A stretch of DNA of 13,884 nt from JANWYT01 sp046719465 (GTDB taxonomy: Bacteria; Chloroflexota; Anaerolineae; Aggregatilineales; Phototrophicaceae). A program made the translations under genes and the position numbers. The notes below the pieces were generated by a model, which was not told the origin of the DNA, ran no database searches, and saw only the letters and a program-made list of their open reading frames with translations. Where the stretch lies: positions 1 to 13,884 of the forward strand of contig JBDNCV010000104.1 of assembly GCA_046719465.1 (NCBI GenBank). The letters run 5' to 3'. Every line of letters begins with the position of its first letter. Position 1 is the first letter of the stretch. Of this stretch, positions 1 to 7,774 are shown one piece after another.

Positions 1-1
1 C

Positions 2-358
2 ACGATTCAGCGCGCCGCCGCCCCATCCGTGGACGACAACCGCGCCCAGACCTTCGCTGACGCGCCCGCGCCCGAGACGCCGCGCCCCACGATTCAGCGC
101 GCCGCCGCTCCATCCGTGGACGACGTCCTCAGCCAACCCTTCGCTGACGCGCCCGAGACGCCGCGCCCCACCATTCAGCGCGCCGCCGCTCCATCCGTGG
201 ACGACAACCGCGCCCAACCCTTCGCTGACGCGCCCGCGCCCGAGACGCCGCGCCCCACGATTCAGCACGCCGCCGCTCCCAGCGTGGACGACGCCCTCAG
301 CCAGCCCTTCGCTGATGCACCCGCTGCGCCCGAGACGCCGCGCCCAACCATTCAGCGC
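2..358 (+). repeat. In-frame tandem repeat with TIQR core
   Basis: TIQR cores start at 2, 89, 170, 257 (this copy reads TIQH) and 347, giving periods of 87, 81, 87 and 90 bases. All are multiples of three, so the frame is kept. Further single copies sit at 590 and 968. Each unit reads roughly ETPRPTIQRAAAPSVDD, then NRAQ or LSQ, then FADAP. The high DNA similarity between copies suggests recent expansion and possible length variation between strains. Confidence 0.9.
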
Positions 359-1135
359 GCCGCCGAACCCAGCGACCCCGCACCCAGCCCGCGCAGGCCG
401 CCAGCGGGTGAAAGCCGTCCTTCCAGCCTTGAGGGCTTGGACGAGGTCACACTGCTGCAAGCCTTCACCGAGGTGCAGCGCTCGCCGCTGCCGCCGCGCC
501 AGAAGCCTTACCTGCCGCCGTCTGCGCCAACTCAAGAGCAGATCACCGACGCTGTGACCGAGACGAACCCGTCTGAGACGCCCCGCCCCACGATTCAGCG
601 CGCCGCCGCTCCATCCGTGGACGCCTCGATGAACAGTCCAGCGTCTGACGAGCCGTTCGACTTGGAAGAGGCGCTGCTGCGCGCGTTTGAGCCGCCCAGC
701 CCGCCGCCGATGGCTCCGCGGCAGAAGCCCTACCTCATCCCGAGCCGTGAGGCAGACGACAATACCGAGTCTAGCGCCAGATCAGCGCCCGCCGCATCAC
801 CCGTGCAGCGCACGCCGCACAGCGCGCCGCCGCCCATTCAACGCACACCGTCCGCTGACGAGCCGCATCGTGAGCCGCCCACGCAGGAACAAGCGCGCCT
901 GCTGCGTGCCATCGACTTGCCCGCCGACACACGCATCGAAGGGAGTTGGAGCGCGCCTGCACCGGTGACGATTCAGCGCGCTATCGACACCCCGTCCAGC
1001 CCTGATACCGCGCCTGAGACGGAAGAATCCTCCGAACAGGACGTCGACCCCGTGGTTGTGGAGCAGCTCGCCCAGAAAGTGTTCCGCATCTTGCGCAGCC
1101 GCTTGCGCACCGACCGCGAACGCCGTGACCTATAG
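2..1135 (+). CDS. Repeat-rich, proline-rich eCIS-associated protein (5' partial)
   Basis: The reading frame is open from the first bases. The GTG at 29 is an internal valine of a repeat that already started upstream, so the true start lies outside the window. The visible part is low in complexity and rich in Pro, Ala and Glu, and is probably disordered. It holds repeats built on PRPTIQRAA-PSVDD followed by QPFADAP. Two copies of a second repeat end in PRQKPYL. The last 30 or so residues differ: a charged helix (VEQLAQKVFRILRSRLR, then ERRDL) that I believe resembles short C-terminal helices seen in small eCIS proteins encoded near the LysM adaptor. The gene sits 17 bases before the Afp7-like gene, so a particle-associated role (linker, scaffold or kinase substrate) is likely but inferred. 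No enzyme domain or membrane segment is visible. I do not recognise a named family. Confidence 0.75.
   Translation, partial: TIQRAAAPSVDDNRAQTFADAPAPETPRPTIQRAAAPSVDDVLSQPFADAPETPRPTIQRAAAPSVDDNRAQPFADAPAPETPRPTIQHAAAPSVDDALSQPFADAPAAPETPRPTIQRAAEPSDPAPSPRRPPAGESRPSSLEGLDEVTLLQAFTEVQRSPLPPRQKPYLPPSAPTQEQITDAVTETNPSETPRPTIQRAAAPSVDASMNSPASDEPFDLEEALLRAFEPPSPPPMAPRQKPYLIPSREADDNTESSARSAPAASPVQRTPHSAPPPIQRTPSADEPHREPPTQEQARLLRAIDLPADTRIEGSWSAPAPVTIQRAIDTPSSPDTAPETEESSEQDVDPVVVEQLAQKVFRILRSRLRTDRERRDL
437..745 (+). repeat. Two dispersed copies of an LxE..LLxAF...PRQKPYLxPS unit
   Basis: Copy one is at 437-523 and copy two at 662-745. Both begin with a short acidic/leucine helix (LDEVTLLQAF and LEEALLRAF), run through a proline stretch, and end in PRQKPYLPPS or PRQKPYLIPS. 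The conserved RQKPYL core in an otherwise disordered chain looks like a binding motif. Its partner is unknown. Confidence 0.8.
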
Positions 1136-1152
1136 AGAGAAAGTGAGTTGAG

Positions 1153-1830
1153 ATGAGCACCTTAACCCGCGGCGGCCTCGTCCCCGCCAAACTGATCAAC
1201 CTCGCCACCGAGGAGGAGATCCTCTGCATGTTCAACCCAGCAGATTATTCGATCTCCAAGCAGAACACCTACGAAAAGCGCAACGTCATCGGCAAAGATG
1301 TGCCGGTGATGACTTTTCAACAAGGCGGCTCTGTGTCGTTGACGTTGAAGCTGCACTTTGACACCGCCGACACCGCCTCCGACGTGCGCAGCGTGACGAA
1401 CAAACTGCTCAAGCTCATGATGATCGACACGAGCACGCAAAACCAATCCACCGGCAAGAGCAGCCCGCCCGCTGTGGCCTTCAGTTGGGGGCGCGTTTAC
1501 TTCCGCGCGGTGGCCACCAGCATGACACAGCGCTTTACTCTTTTTAAGGAAGATGGAACGCCCATGCGCTGCGTCGTCGATATTACGCTGGAACAACAAG
1601 ATGAAGACCCCGCCCTCACCACCCAAGTGCAGGGCAGCACCAGCGGCAGCACGCAGCGCACCACCAGCAGCGGTGGCGGCAACACCGAGCAGACCACTCA
1701 AGGCGACCGCATCGACCATGTGGCCAACCGCGGCACGGGTGACAGCAACAACTATCGCACCGTGGCCGAGAACAACAACATCGACAACCCGCTGCGGCTT
1801 CAGAACGGCCAATCCCTCAAAGTCAAATAA
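1153..1830 (+). CDS. CIS tube/baseplate adaptor with LysM-like tail (Afp7/Pvc7-like)
   Basis: This 225-residue protein matches the adaptor that joins the inner tube to the spike hub in contractile injection systems. Residues about 8-150 form the tube-like domain, with the typical opening KLINLATEEEILCMFNPADY and a later FTLFKEDGTPMR segment. Residues about 155-183 are a Ser/Thr/Gly/Gln linker. Residues about 184-225 (DRIDHVAN, then YRTVAENNNIDNP, then LQNGQSLKV) form a LysM-like fold of the kind also found in phage tail proteins. In this protein it is expected to act in baseplate assembly rather than cell-wall binding. The start is preceded by a purine-rich stretch (agagagaaag) but no strong Shine-Dalgarno site. 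The spike gene follows 15 bases downstream, the usual order. Confidence 0.88.
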   Translation: MSTLTRGGLVPAKLINLATEEEILCMFNPADYSISKQNTYEKRNVIGKDVPVMTFQQGGSVSLTLKLHFDTADTASDVRSVTNKLLKLMMIDTSTQNQSTGKSSPPAVAFSWGRVYFRAVATSMTQRFTLFKEDGTPMRCVVDITLEQQDEDPALTTQVQGSTSGSTQRTTSSGGGNTEQTTQGDRIDHVANRGTGDSNNYRTVAENNNIDNPLRLQNGQSLKVK

Positions 1831-1845
1831 GCGCGAGAATCCGCC

Positions 1846-3711
1846 ATGAGTCCCGTTACCGCCCCAATTGCCCAAATCCAGATCAAAATCGAAGGCGCTG
1901 AACTCAGCACAGCCACTTATGACCAGTTGATCTCTTGCCAAGTCGAGACGTCACTAGGGATGCCGGACATGGCCGTGATCGTGTTCAGCGATGACCCGCT
2001 CAACCCGACACTCGTCACGGATACGCAGCGCTTCGCGTTGGGCAAGGCGGTTGAGATCAAACTGCCAGCCAGCACGCCAAGCGACCTTCAAACGGTGATG
2101 CAAGGTGAGATCGTGGCGGTTGAACCTGAGTTCACCAGCAATATGACGGTCAATCTGCGCGTCGTCGTTTACGACAAAGCGCATCGCATGGCGCGCGAAC
2201 GCAAGATCACCTCCTTCGTCAACGTCACTCACTCCGATATCGTGACCCAGATCGTCGGCGCACATGGCTTGCAGTCCCAAGTGACGGCCACCACCAGCGT
2301 TGTGCCCTACTACCTACAAGGAAACGTAACCGACCTTGAGCTGCTGCAAGAGCTGGCGATGCTGAACGAGCGTGTGCTGTACTTCCGCAGCGGCAAGGTG
2401 TACTTTCAAAGCTTTGCCGACATGGCCCCCTCGGCCTCTGTCACACTGACATGGGGCGAAAACCTGCTGGAGCTGATGCCGCGCATCGGCGGGGCGCGCC
2501 AAGTTAACGAAGTAGAAGTCCGTGGGTGGAATTGGAACGACAAGGCCCCCATCGTCGGCAATGCGACTTCGCCCACCGCTCAAGCCAACCAGATCGGCGA
2601 CACAACCACCGCCCAGACCGCCTACGGCGCAGCCAAACACATCGCCGTGGGCTACACCGTCAACACACAGGCCGAAGCCGAGACCGTGGCCAAGCGCCTG
2701 CTCAATCAGTACCGCGGCAACTTCATCACGGCCACCGGCCACGCTCTGGGCGATGCGCGCGTGCTGGCAGGCAAGAAGATCACCATCGCCAACGTCACCT
2801 CGCGGTTCAACGGCACGTATACCATCTCATCCGTTACGCATCACTACTCTGCCGATGGCTACGTGATGGACTTCACCGCCAGCGGCACGTTTGAGCCGAT
2901 CCTCGCCGACCTCATCGAGCGCACCCTCAACCGTGAAGGGCAGATCTGGCCGGGCGTCTACCCTGCCATCGTCACCAACAACAACGACACCGAAAAGAAC
3001 CTCGGCCGCGTCAAGATCAAGATGCCGTGGCTCAGCGCGACCGTTGAATCCGACTGGGTGCGCGTTGTCACGCCCAATGGGGGCAACGGGCGCGGCTTCT
3101 TGTTCGTCCCAGAGGTCAACGACGAGGTGCTCGTGGCGTTTGAAAACGGGGATATCAAGCGCCCCTACGTCATCGGCGCGCTGCACAACGGCCAAGATGC
3201 CGCGCCGCTCACTGCCAGCGACTATCACGCAGACGGCAGCACCAAGAAGCGCATCCTGCGCTCGCGGACAGGCCATAAGCTGGAGTTCGACGACACTGCA
3301 AACACTGAAAAGCTGACGATCACCTCCAAGAGCGGGCATGTTCTGGAGATGGACGACGGGGACGCGCCAAAGATCACTCTCAAGGATAAAAACGGCGAAC
3401 TCACCCTCACCATGGACAGCCAAAACAAAAAGATCGTCATCAACGCAAATGCCACCGGCGGGATGGACTTGCTTTCGCAGGGTAAGATCACCATCAAGTC
3501 GTCCAGCAGCGACGTGCAGATCGAAGGGGTGAACGTCAAAACCAAAGCAAGCGCCGAAGCCAAGATCGAGGGCACGACGCTGACCGCTACCGCGCAAGGC
3601 ACGGGCACGGTTAAAGCCAACGGCTCAATGACCGTGGAGGGCAGTAGCAACCTTGAGGTCAAATCGACTGGGATAACGACGGTCAGCGGCAGCTTGGTCA
3701 AGATTAACTAA
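1846..3711 (+). CDS. VgrG-like spike protein (gp27-gp5 fusion, Afp8/Pvc8-like)
   Basis: This is the central spike, a trimer that sits under the tube and punctures the target. Residues about 1-360 form the gp27-like hub. Residues about 366-447 form the gp5-type OB-fold, recognised by GVYPAIVTNNND, LGRVKIKMPWL, SDWVRVV, GFLFVPEVNDEVLVAFENGD and the YVIGALHNG closing strand. Residues about 470-620 are short repeating beta strands (for example KLTITSKSGHVLEMDDG and ITLKDKNGELTLTM) that form the triple beta-helix needle. At 621 residues it is normal for the family. No extra C-terminal effector domain is fused; the chain stops in the helix. It lies between the adaptor and the gp25 gene as in known eCIS loci. 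Confidence 0.95.
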   Translation: MSPVTAPIAQIQIKIEGAELSTATYDQLISCQVETSLGMPDMAVIVFSDDPLNPTLVTDTQRFALGKAVEIKLPASTPSDLQTVMQGEIVAVEPEFTSNMTVNLRVVVYDKAHRMARERKITSFVNVTHSDIVTQIVGAHGLQSQVTATTSVVPYYLQGNVTDLELLQELAMLNERVLYFRSGKVYFQSFADMAPSASVTLTWGENLLELMPRIGGARQVNEVEVRGWNWNDKAPIVGNATSPTAQANQIGDTTTAQTAYGAAKHIAVGYTVNTQAEAETVAKRLLNQYRGNFITATGHALGDARVLAGKKITIANVTSRFNGTYTISSVTHHYSADGYVMDFTASGTFEPILADLIERTLNREGQIWPGVYPAIVTNNNDTEKNLGRVKIKMPWLSATVESDWVRVVTPNGGNGRGFLFVPEVNDEVLVAFENGDIKRPYVIGALHNGQDAAPLTASDYHADGSTKKRILRSRTGHKLEFDDTANTEKLTITSKSGHVLEMDDGDAPKITLKDKNGELTLTMDSQNKKIVINANATGGMDLLSQGKITIKSSSSDVQIEGVNVKTKASAEAKIEGTTLTATAQGTGTVKANGSMTVEGSSNLEVKSTGITTVSGSLVKIN

Positions 3712-3717
3712 ACAGGT

Positions 3718-3723
3718 AGGAGG
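3718..3723 (+). promoter_or_regulatory. Ribosome binding site AGGAGG for the gp25 gene
   Basis: AGGAGG lies 5 bases before the ATG at 3729. It is among the strongest Shine-Dalgarno matches in the window and supports that start. Confidence 0.85.
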
Positions 3724-3728
3724 TTGCG

Positions 3729-4118
3729 ATGAGCGTTGACAATGTGGGCCGCGGGCTGGCCTTCCCATTACATCTGACGGATCAAAGCCGCCTTGCGATG
3801 GTCTCAGGGGATGCAAACATTCAGCGCTCCATCCGTATGATCTTGTTCACCGTCCCGGGGGAGCGCGTCATGCGGCCGGACTTTGGCTGCGAGATCCACT
3901 CGCTGATCTTCCACCCCTGCAACGATCAAACCGCAGCCCTTGCCGAACGCTACGTGCGCGACGCCCTGTTCAAATGGGAGCCGCGCATCGACCTCATCGC
4001 GGTCAACGTCTCGTTTGGCAACACCGAGATCGGCGAGATGCTCATCAACATCGAATATCTCATCAAAGATCGTCCTGACCCGCGCAGCATGGTTCTTCCT
4101 TTCTATTTACTTCCTTAA
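3729..4118 (+). CDS. gp25-like baseplate wedge protein (GPW/gp25 family, Afp9-like)
   Basis: This 129-residue protein belongs to the gp25 family, which links the sheath to the baseplate and helps trigger sheath contraction. The family signature is clear: a central helix IQRSIRMILFT followed by PGERVMRPDFGCEIHSLIF (residues about 31-61). The conserved Glu45-Arg46 pair of the gp25 core lies in this stretch. Residues 70-90 form the second helix (ALAERYVRDALFKWEPRI). Length is typical. A strong ribosome binding site lies just upstream. No PAAR tip gene lies beside it, although PAAR genes often do in Afp-like loci. Confidence 0.95.
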   Translation: MSVDNVGRGLAFPLHLTDQSRLAMVSGDANIQRSIRMILFTVPGERVMRPDFGCEIHSLIFHPCNDQTAALAERYVRDALFKWEPRIDLIAVNVSFGNTEIGEMLINIEYLIKDRPDPRSMVLPFYLLP

Positions 4119-4139
4119 ATGAGAGCGTGAAGGTTCTTT

Positions 4140-6119
4140 ATGGAATTTGAAACCCCAAGGCTGGACGACCGCAGCTTCCAAGATTTAGTGGCCGAGGCGC
4201 GGCAGCGGATCGCCCTCTACACCCCTGAGTGGACAGACCACAATCCGAGCGACCCGGGCATGGCGCTCGTGGAGCTGTTTGCGTTCATGACCGATGTCGC
4301 CCTTTACCGCATGAACCGCGTCCCTGAGAAGACGTACATCAAGCTCATGCAGCTTCTTGGGATGCAGCTGCGCGAGGCGGAACCGGCGCGCGTCCCGGTG
4401 ACGTTCTGGCTCTCCAGCCCACAGCCCATCACCACCACCATCCCCGTCGGGACGCAGGTCGCCACCACGCGCACCGAGACGGAAAAGGCCATCATCTTCA
4501 GCACCGACGCGACGGCAGAAATCCTCGTCCCCAAGATCGAATACGTGCTGGCCAGCAGCGGCAACGTTGGCGAGGGGCGCGCCTTCAGCGCCTTCAGCGT
4601 GGCCGACGTGCTGAACGGGCGGGTGCGCATCCCAGCGTTCCCCTCTGCCCCGCCTGTCACTGGGGATGCGTTCTACATCGGGTTTGAAGAGGATCTGAGC
4701 CACCACATCATCAGCTTGCAGTTGGACGTGTCGATGGCGGAAGGCTCCGGCATTGACCCCACGCGCCCGCCGTATGTGTTCGAAGTGCTGAGCATGGACG
4801 CGAGCCAGAGTTGGGTCGAGGTTGAGGTCGAGAAGGACGAAACCCAAGCAATGAACGTGAGCGGTATCGTGCGTATGTACCTGCCGCGCATGCGCCGTGC
4901 CCCGCGCAACGACAAGATGTCCTATTGGCTGCGCTGCCGCCTCGACCAAAGCCGCGTCGTCGAGCAGTACCGCCAATCGCCCACCATCACGCGCATTCAA
5001 GCCCACAGTTGGGGGATTACTGTCCCCGCCACTCACGTTACGCGCGTCAACAACGAGATTCTCGGCCGCTCCGACGGCTCGCCCGGGCAGACCTTCCTGC
5101 TCCAGAACGTGCCGCTGGTAGCACGCACGATCAACGAGTACATCGTCGTCAAGCTCGACAACGGCACAGAAGAGCGCTGGTACGAGACCTCCGACTTCGC
5201 TTCTGCCACGCCCGACGACAAGGTATACACGATCAACAGCCAGACGGGCGAAGTGCGCTTCGGCCCGGCGCTGCCCCAACGCGATGGCACTATTCGGCGC
5301 TTCGGCGCGATTCCCCCGCAGGGCGCGCTCATCGCCATGCGCCAGTATCGCTACGGCGGCGGGGTCATCGGCAACGTCGCCCCGCTGGCCATCAACGTGC
5401 TGAAGTCCTCCATCCCCTACATTGCCCGTGTTGTCAATCGACAAAGCGCAGTCGGCGGCATGGATGCAGAAAGTGTCAACCTCGCCAAAGAGCGCGTGCC
5501 ACACTACCTGCGCACGCTCAACCGCGCGGTGACAGCCGCAGACTTTGAGTACCTCGCGCATGAGGCCTCGCCCGGGCAGATCGGGCGCGTGTTCTGCTTG
5601 CAGCCCCCGCTCACCAGCCGCGGTGAGGTCAACCTGCTCATCATCCCCGCTGTGACGCGCCTGCAAGGCTTCATCTCGCCCGAAAGCCTCTACCTCTCGC
5701 CGGATTTGCGCGACCGCGTGCAGCAGTACCTCGACGAGCGCCGCCTGCTCTCCACACGACTGCAAGTGATGTCACCGTCCTATCAATGGGTGGAGACGGA
5801 AGTCCGCGTCAAGGCAGCGCGCCACCAAGACGTTGAGCACGTGCGGCAGGCTGTCGAACAGCGCCTGTTTGAGTTCCTCAACCCGCTCATCGGCGGCGTG
5901 GACGGCAAAGGCTGGCCGTTCGGGCGCGATCTTTACGTGTCGGATATCATCGCGGTGCTGCTGGCCGTCCCGGGGGTGGACTTGATCCGCCACATCCGGC
6001 TCTACCCCGTCACCTACCGCGAGGGTGACTTCATCCGCGAGCCAGAGCTGACCGAGCTGCCCGTCGCCTCGCACGGGGTCATCATCTCCTATCGGCACAC
6101 GATACAGGTGGAGGGCTGA
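4140..6119 (+). CDS. Baseplate assembly protein (gp6/gpJ-like, Afp11-like)
   Basis: This 659-residue protein is the large wedge component that forms the baseplate ring around the hub. The N-terminal signature of the family is present: LDDRSFQDLVAEAR, then YTPEWTDHNPSDPGMALVELFAFM (residues about 8-50) and the helix that follows. The middle has beta-rich inserted domains (about 90-380). The later family block FGPALPQRDG, YRYGGGVIGNV, then VNLAKERVPHYLRTLNRAVTAADFEYLA (about 374-473) is intact, and the C-terminal part contains the usual LYVSDIIAVLLAVPGVD helix (about 598-614). GAAGG at 4129-4133 is a suitable ribosome binding site. Its stop overlaps the next start by one base (TGATG), which implies translational coupling with the FHA-tail protein. 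Confidence 0.93.
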   Translation: MEFETPRLDDRSFQDLVAEARQRIALYTPEWTDHNPSDPGMALVELFAFMTDVALYRMNRVPEKTYIKLMQLLGMQLREAEPARVPVTFWLSSPQPITTTIPVGTQVATTRTETEKAIIFSTDATAEILVPKIEYVLASSGNVGEGRAFSAFSVADVLNGRVRIPAFPSAPPVTGDAFYIGFEEDLSHHIISLQLDVSMAEGSGIDPTRPPYVFEVLSMDASQSWVEVEVEKDETQAMNVSGIVRMYLPRMRRAPRNDKMSYWLRCRLDQSRVVEQYRQSPTITRIQAHSWGITVPATHVTRVNNEILGRSDGSPGQTFLLQNVPLVARTINEYIVVKLDNGTEERWYETSDFASATPDDKVYTINSQTGEVRFGPALPQRDGTIRRFGAIPPQGALIAMRQYRYGGGVIGNVAPLAINVLKSSIPYIARVVNRQSAVGGMDAESVNLAKERVPHYLRTLNRAVTAADFEYLAHEASPGQIGRVFCLQPPLTSRGEVNLLIIPAVTRLQGFISPESLYLSPDLRDRVQQYLDERRLLSTRLQVMSPSYQWVETEVRVKAARHQDVEHVRQAVEQRLFEFLNPLIGGVDGKGWPFGRDLYVSDIIAVLLAVPGVDLIRHIRLYPVTYREGDFIREPELTELPVASHGVIISYRHTIQVEG

Positions 6120-7012
6120 TGAGCGACTCCGAGATCAAACTGCTGCTGCGCGTCAGCGGCCCAGACATGGAAGAAACGCAGCTCCTCGTCGGGCGGCAGG
6201 GCCTGCGCGTCGGGCGCACCCGTGACAACCAGCTCGCGCTCGAAAACCGCGAGATCAGCCGCCAGCACATGCGCATCGTCTGGCGCGACGACAAGTACTT
6301 CGTCGAAGACCTCAACAGCAGCAACGGCACATGGTTGAACGACAACCGACTTACCCCGCGCGATCTGTATGAGCTGCGCCCCGATGACATCGTGCGCGTC
6401 GGGCCGTATTTGATCCGTATCGTGCGCTTCGAGATCGTCAGCACGACGGCCGTCGTGGCAGCTGCGCCCGAGCCAGTGACCACCACGATGGAGATGGAGC
6501 CGGTGCGCCGCGCCGTGCGCGCTGCCGAGCAGACCATCCTCGCCCGCCGCAGCACATGGCTGAACTACCTGCCGGCCATCTTCAGCGATGACAGCTTCAC
6601 CGAGCGCTACCTGCTCGTGTTCGAGTCGATCTTCAGCCCGATCATGTGGATGCTCGACAACTACGATCAATACCTCGACCCCGACACCGCGCCGACGGAG
6701 TGGCTGCAGTGGATCAGCAGTTGGTTTGACATCATGATGCTGCCCGAACTGCCGATTGAACGGCAGCGGGCCATCGCGCGGCAGGTGGGCTGGCTGTTCT
6801 CCCGCCGTGGGACGCGCGTCGGCCTTCAGCGCCTGCTCGAACTCTACTTTGACTTCACGCCAGAAATTATTGAACCAGAAGACGAACCATGCCATTTTGT
6901 AGTAAAATTGCGTATCAGCCAATCGCCCCTCCCCAATGCGCGCGAAGTGGCCGAGCGGCTGATCCAATCGCAGAAGCCCGCATTTGCATCGTATACTGTC
7001 ATTTTTGAGTAG
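6119..7012 (+). CDS. FHA domain fused to phage tail protein I domain (Afp12-like)
   Basis: Residues about 20-105 form a forkhead-associated (FHA) domain, which binds phosphothreonine peptides. The key residues are all there: Gly32-Arg33, Ser48-Arg49-x-His50 and Asn69-Gly70. A Thr/Glu/Arg-rich linker (about 106-144) leads to a tail protein I domain (about 145-297) with the usual WLNYLPAIF start, the LDNYDQYLDPDTAPTEWLQWI stretch and the GTRVGLQRLLELY helix. Tail protein I pairs with the gp6-like protein in the baseplate, and the start codon here overlaps that gene's stop. The fusion places a phosphopeptide reader on the outer baseplate. Partner candidates are the kinase encoded two genes downstream and phosphorylated repeats in the first gene. 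The structural role is well supported; regulation is inferred. Confidence 0.93.
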   Translation: MSDSEIKLLLRVSGPDMEETQLLVGRQGLRVGRTRDNQLALENREISRQHMRIVWRDDKYFVEDLNSSNGTWLNDNRLTPRDLYELRPDDIVRVGPYLIRIVRFEIVSTTAVVAAAPEPVTTTMEMEPVRRAVRAAEQTILARRSTWLNYLPAIFSDDSFTERYLLVFESIFSPIMWMLDNYDQYLDPDTAPTEWLQWISSWFDIMMLPELPIERQRAIARQVGWLFSRRGTRVGLQRLLELYFDFTPEIIEPEDEPCHFVVKLRISQSPLPNAREVAERLIQSQKPAFASYTVIFE

Positions 7013-7016
7013 CACC

Positions 7017-7022
7017 GGAGGG
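7017..7022 (+). promoter_or_regulatory. Ribosome binding site GGAGGG for the DUF4157 gene
   Basis: GGAGGG lies 7 bases before the ATG at 7030. It fixes that start and suggests good expression relative to the neighbours, most of which have weaker sites. Confidence 0.8.
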
Positions 7023-7029
7023 CCACATC

Positions 7030-7767
7030 ATGTCTGAGCGAGACCTACAACTGCAACGTGACAACGCCAAGCGGATCCAGCGCAGCGCGGAGCAAAATCT
7101 GCTCCACACTGAAGCGCCGCTTGAAAGCACCCTCGGCAACCAAACGATGCAGCGCCTCGTCACGGGGCAAGCGCCGCGCGGTGGCCTCGGCAGCTTCATC
7201 CAAGCCAAGATGACCGTCAACGCGCCCAACGACGCCTACGAACAGGAAGCCGACGCAGTAGCTGCGAGTGTCGTCAGCCGCATGCACGCCCCTGAGGTGC
7301 AGCGCGAGGGCGAGGAAGAGGAAGAACTGCAAATGATGCCCATCCAGCGTCAAGAGGAGGAGGAGATGCAGGCCATGCCCCTTCAGCGTCAAGAGGAGGA
7401 AGAAGAGCTGCAAATGATGCCTATTCAGCGCAAGGGCAGCGATGGTGGCTTTGAAGTGGGCGGCGAGATCGAGCAGCAGATCAACGAGACGCGCGGCCAC
7501 GGCAGCAAGCTCGACGACAGCACCCGCAGCAGCTTTGAAGGCGCGATGGGCTATGACCTGAGCGGCGTCACGATCCACACCGGCGACCACGCCAGCCAGC
7601 TCAGCCGCAGCGTGGAGGCCAAGGCCTTCACCACCGGCAGCGACATCTACTTTGGCGAGGGGCAGTACAACCCGGGCAGCAGTGACGGCCAGCAGCTTCT
7701 CGCGCATGAACTCACACATGTCGTACAGCAGGGACATTCACAACCCATCCAACAAAAAGAAGAATAG
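7030..7767 (+). CDS. DUF4157-domain eCIS-associated protein, HELTH metallopeptidase-like motif
   Basis: This 245-residue protein carries a DUF4157 domain, which is commonly linked to eCIS loci and often precedes toxin domains. The domain spans about residues 145-235 (FEGAMGYDLSGVTIHTG, AFTTGSDIYFGEGQY, then LLAHELTHVVQQG). The HExxH motif is His226-Glu227-Leu-Thr-His230, suggesting a zinc site. The upstream element NDAYEQEADAVA (about 67-78) is also typical. Between them lie three acidic repeats ending in PIQR, PLQR and PIQR. There is no signal peptide, as expected for cytosolic loading into a particle. The chain ends 15 residues after HELTH, so there is no C-terminal toxin. It could be a chaperone-like loader, a processing protease or a minimal cargo; the sequence does not decide. 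Confidence 0.88.
   Translation: MSERDLQLQRDNAKRIQRSAEQNLLHTEAPLESTLGNQTMQRLVTGQAPRGGLGSFIQAKMTVNAPNDAYEQEADAVAASVVSRMHAPEVQREGEEEEELQMMPIQRQEEEEMQAMPLQRQEEEEELQMMPIQRKGSDGGFEVGGEIEQQINETRGHGSKLDDSTRSSFEGAMGYDLSGVTIHTGDHASQLSRSVEAKAFTTGSDIYFGEGQYNPGSSDGQQLLAHELTHVVQQGHSQPIQQKEE
7306..7431 (+). repeat. Three acidic repeats ending in IQR/LQR
   Basis: Residues 93-107, 108-120 and 121-134 of the DUF4157 protein repeat a poly-Glu stretch, then LQMM or MQAM, then PIQR or PLQR. Alternating acidic runs and a single Arg give a regular charge pattern. The IQR ending matches the motif repeated in the first gene of the window. Confidence 0.88.
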
Positions 7768-7774
7768 CTGACGA

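Noticed and set aside
29..1135. GTG at 29 as the start of the first gene
   Set aside because: The repeat unit continues upstream in the same frame (TIQRAAAPS from base 2), so this GTG is an internal valine codon.
1162..1941. Antisense open frame of 259 codons opposite the adaptor gene
   Set aside because: It shows no domain signature and overlaps two well-supported genes; the composition is that of a mirror frame.
4185..5765. Long antisense open frame of 526 codons opposite the baseplate assembly gene
   Set aside because: It lies fully opposite a gene with clear family signatures, has a low-complexity His/Asp/Val/Arg-rich composition and no recognisable domain. This is a common shadow in GC-rich DNA.
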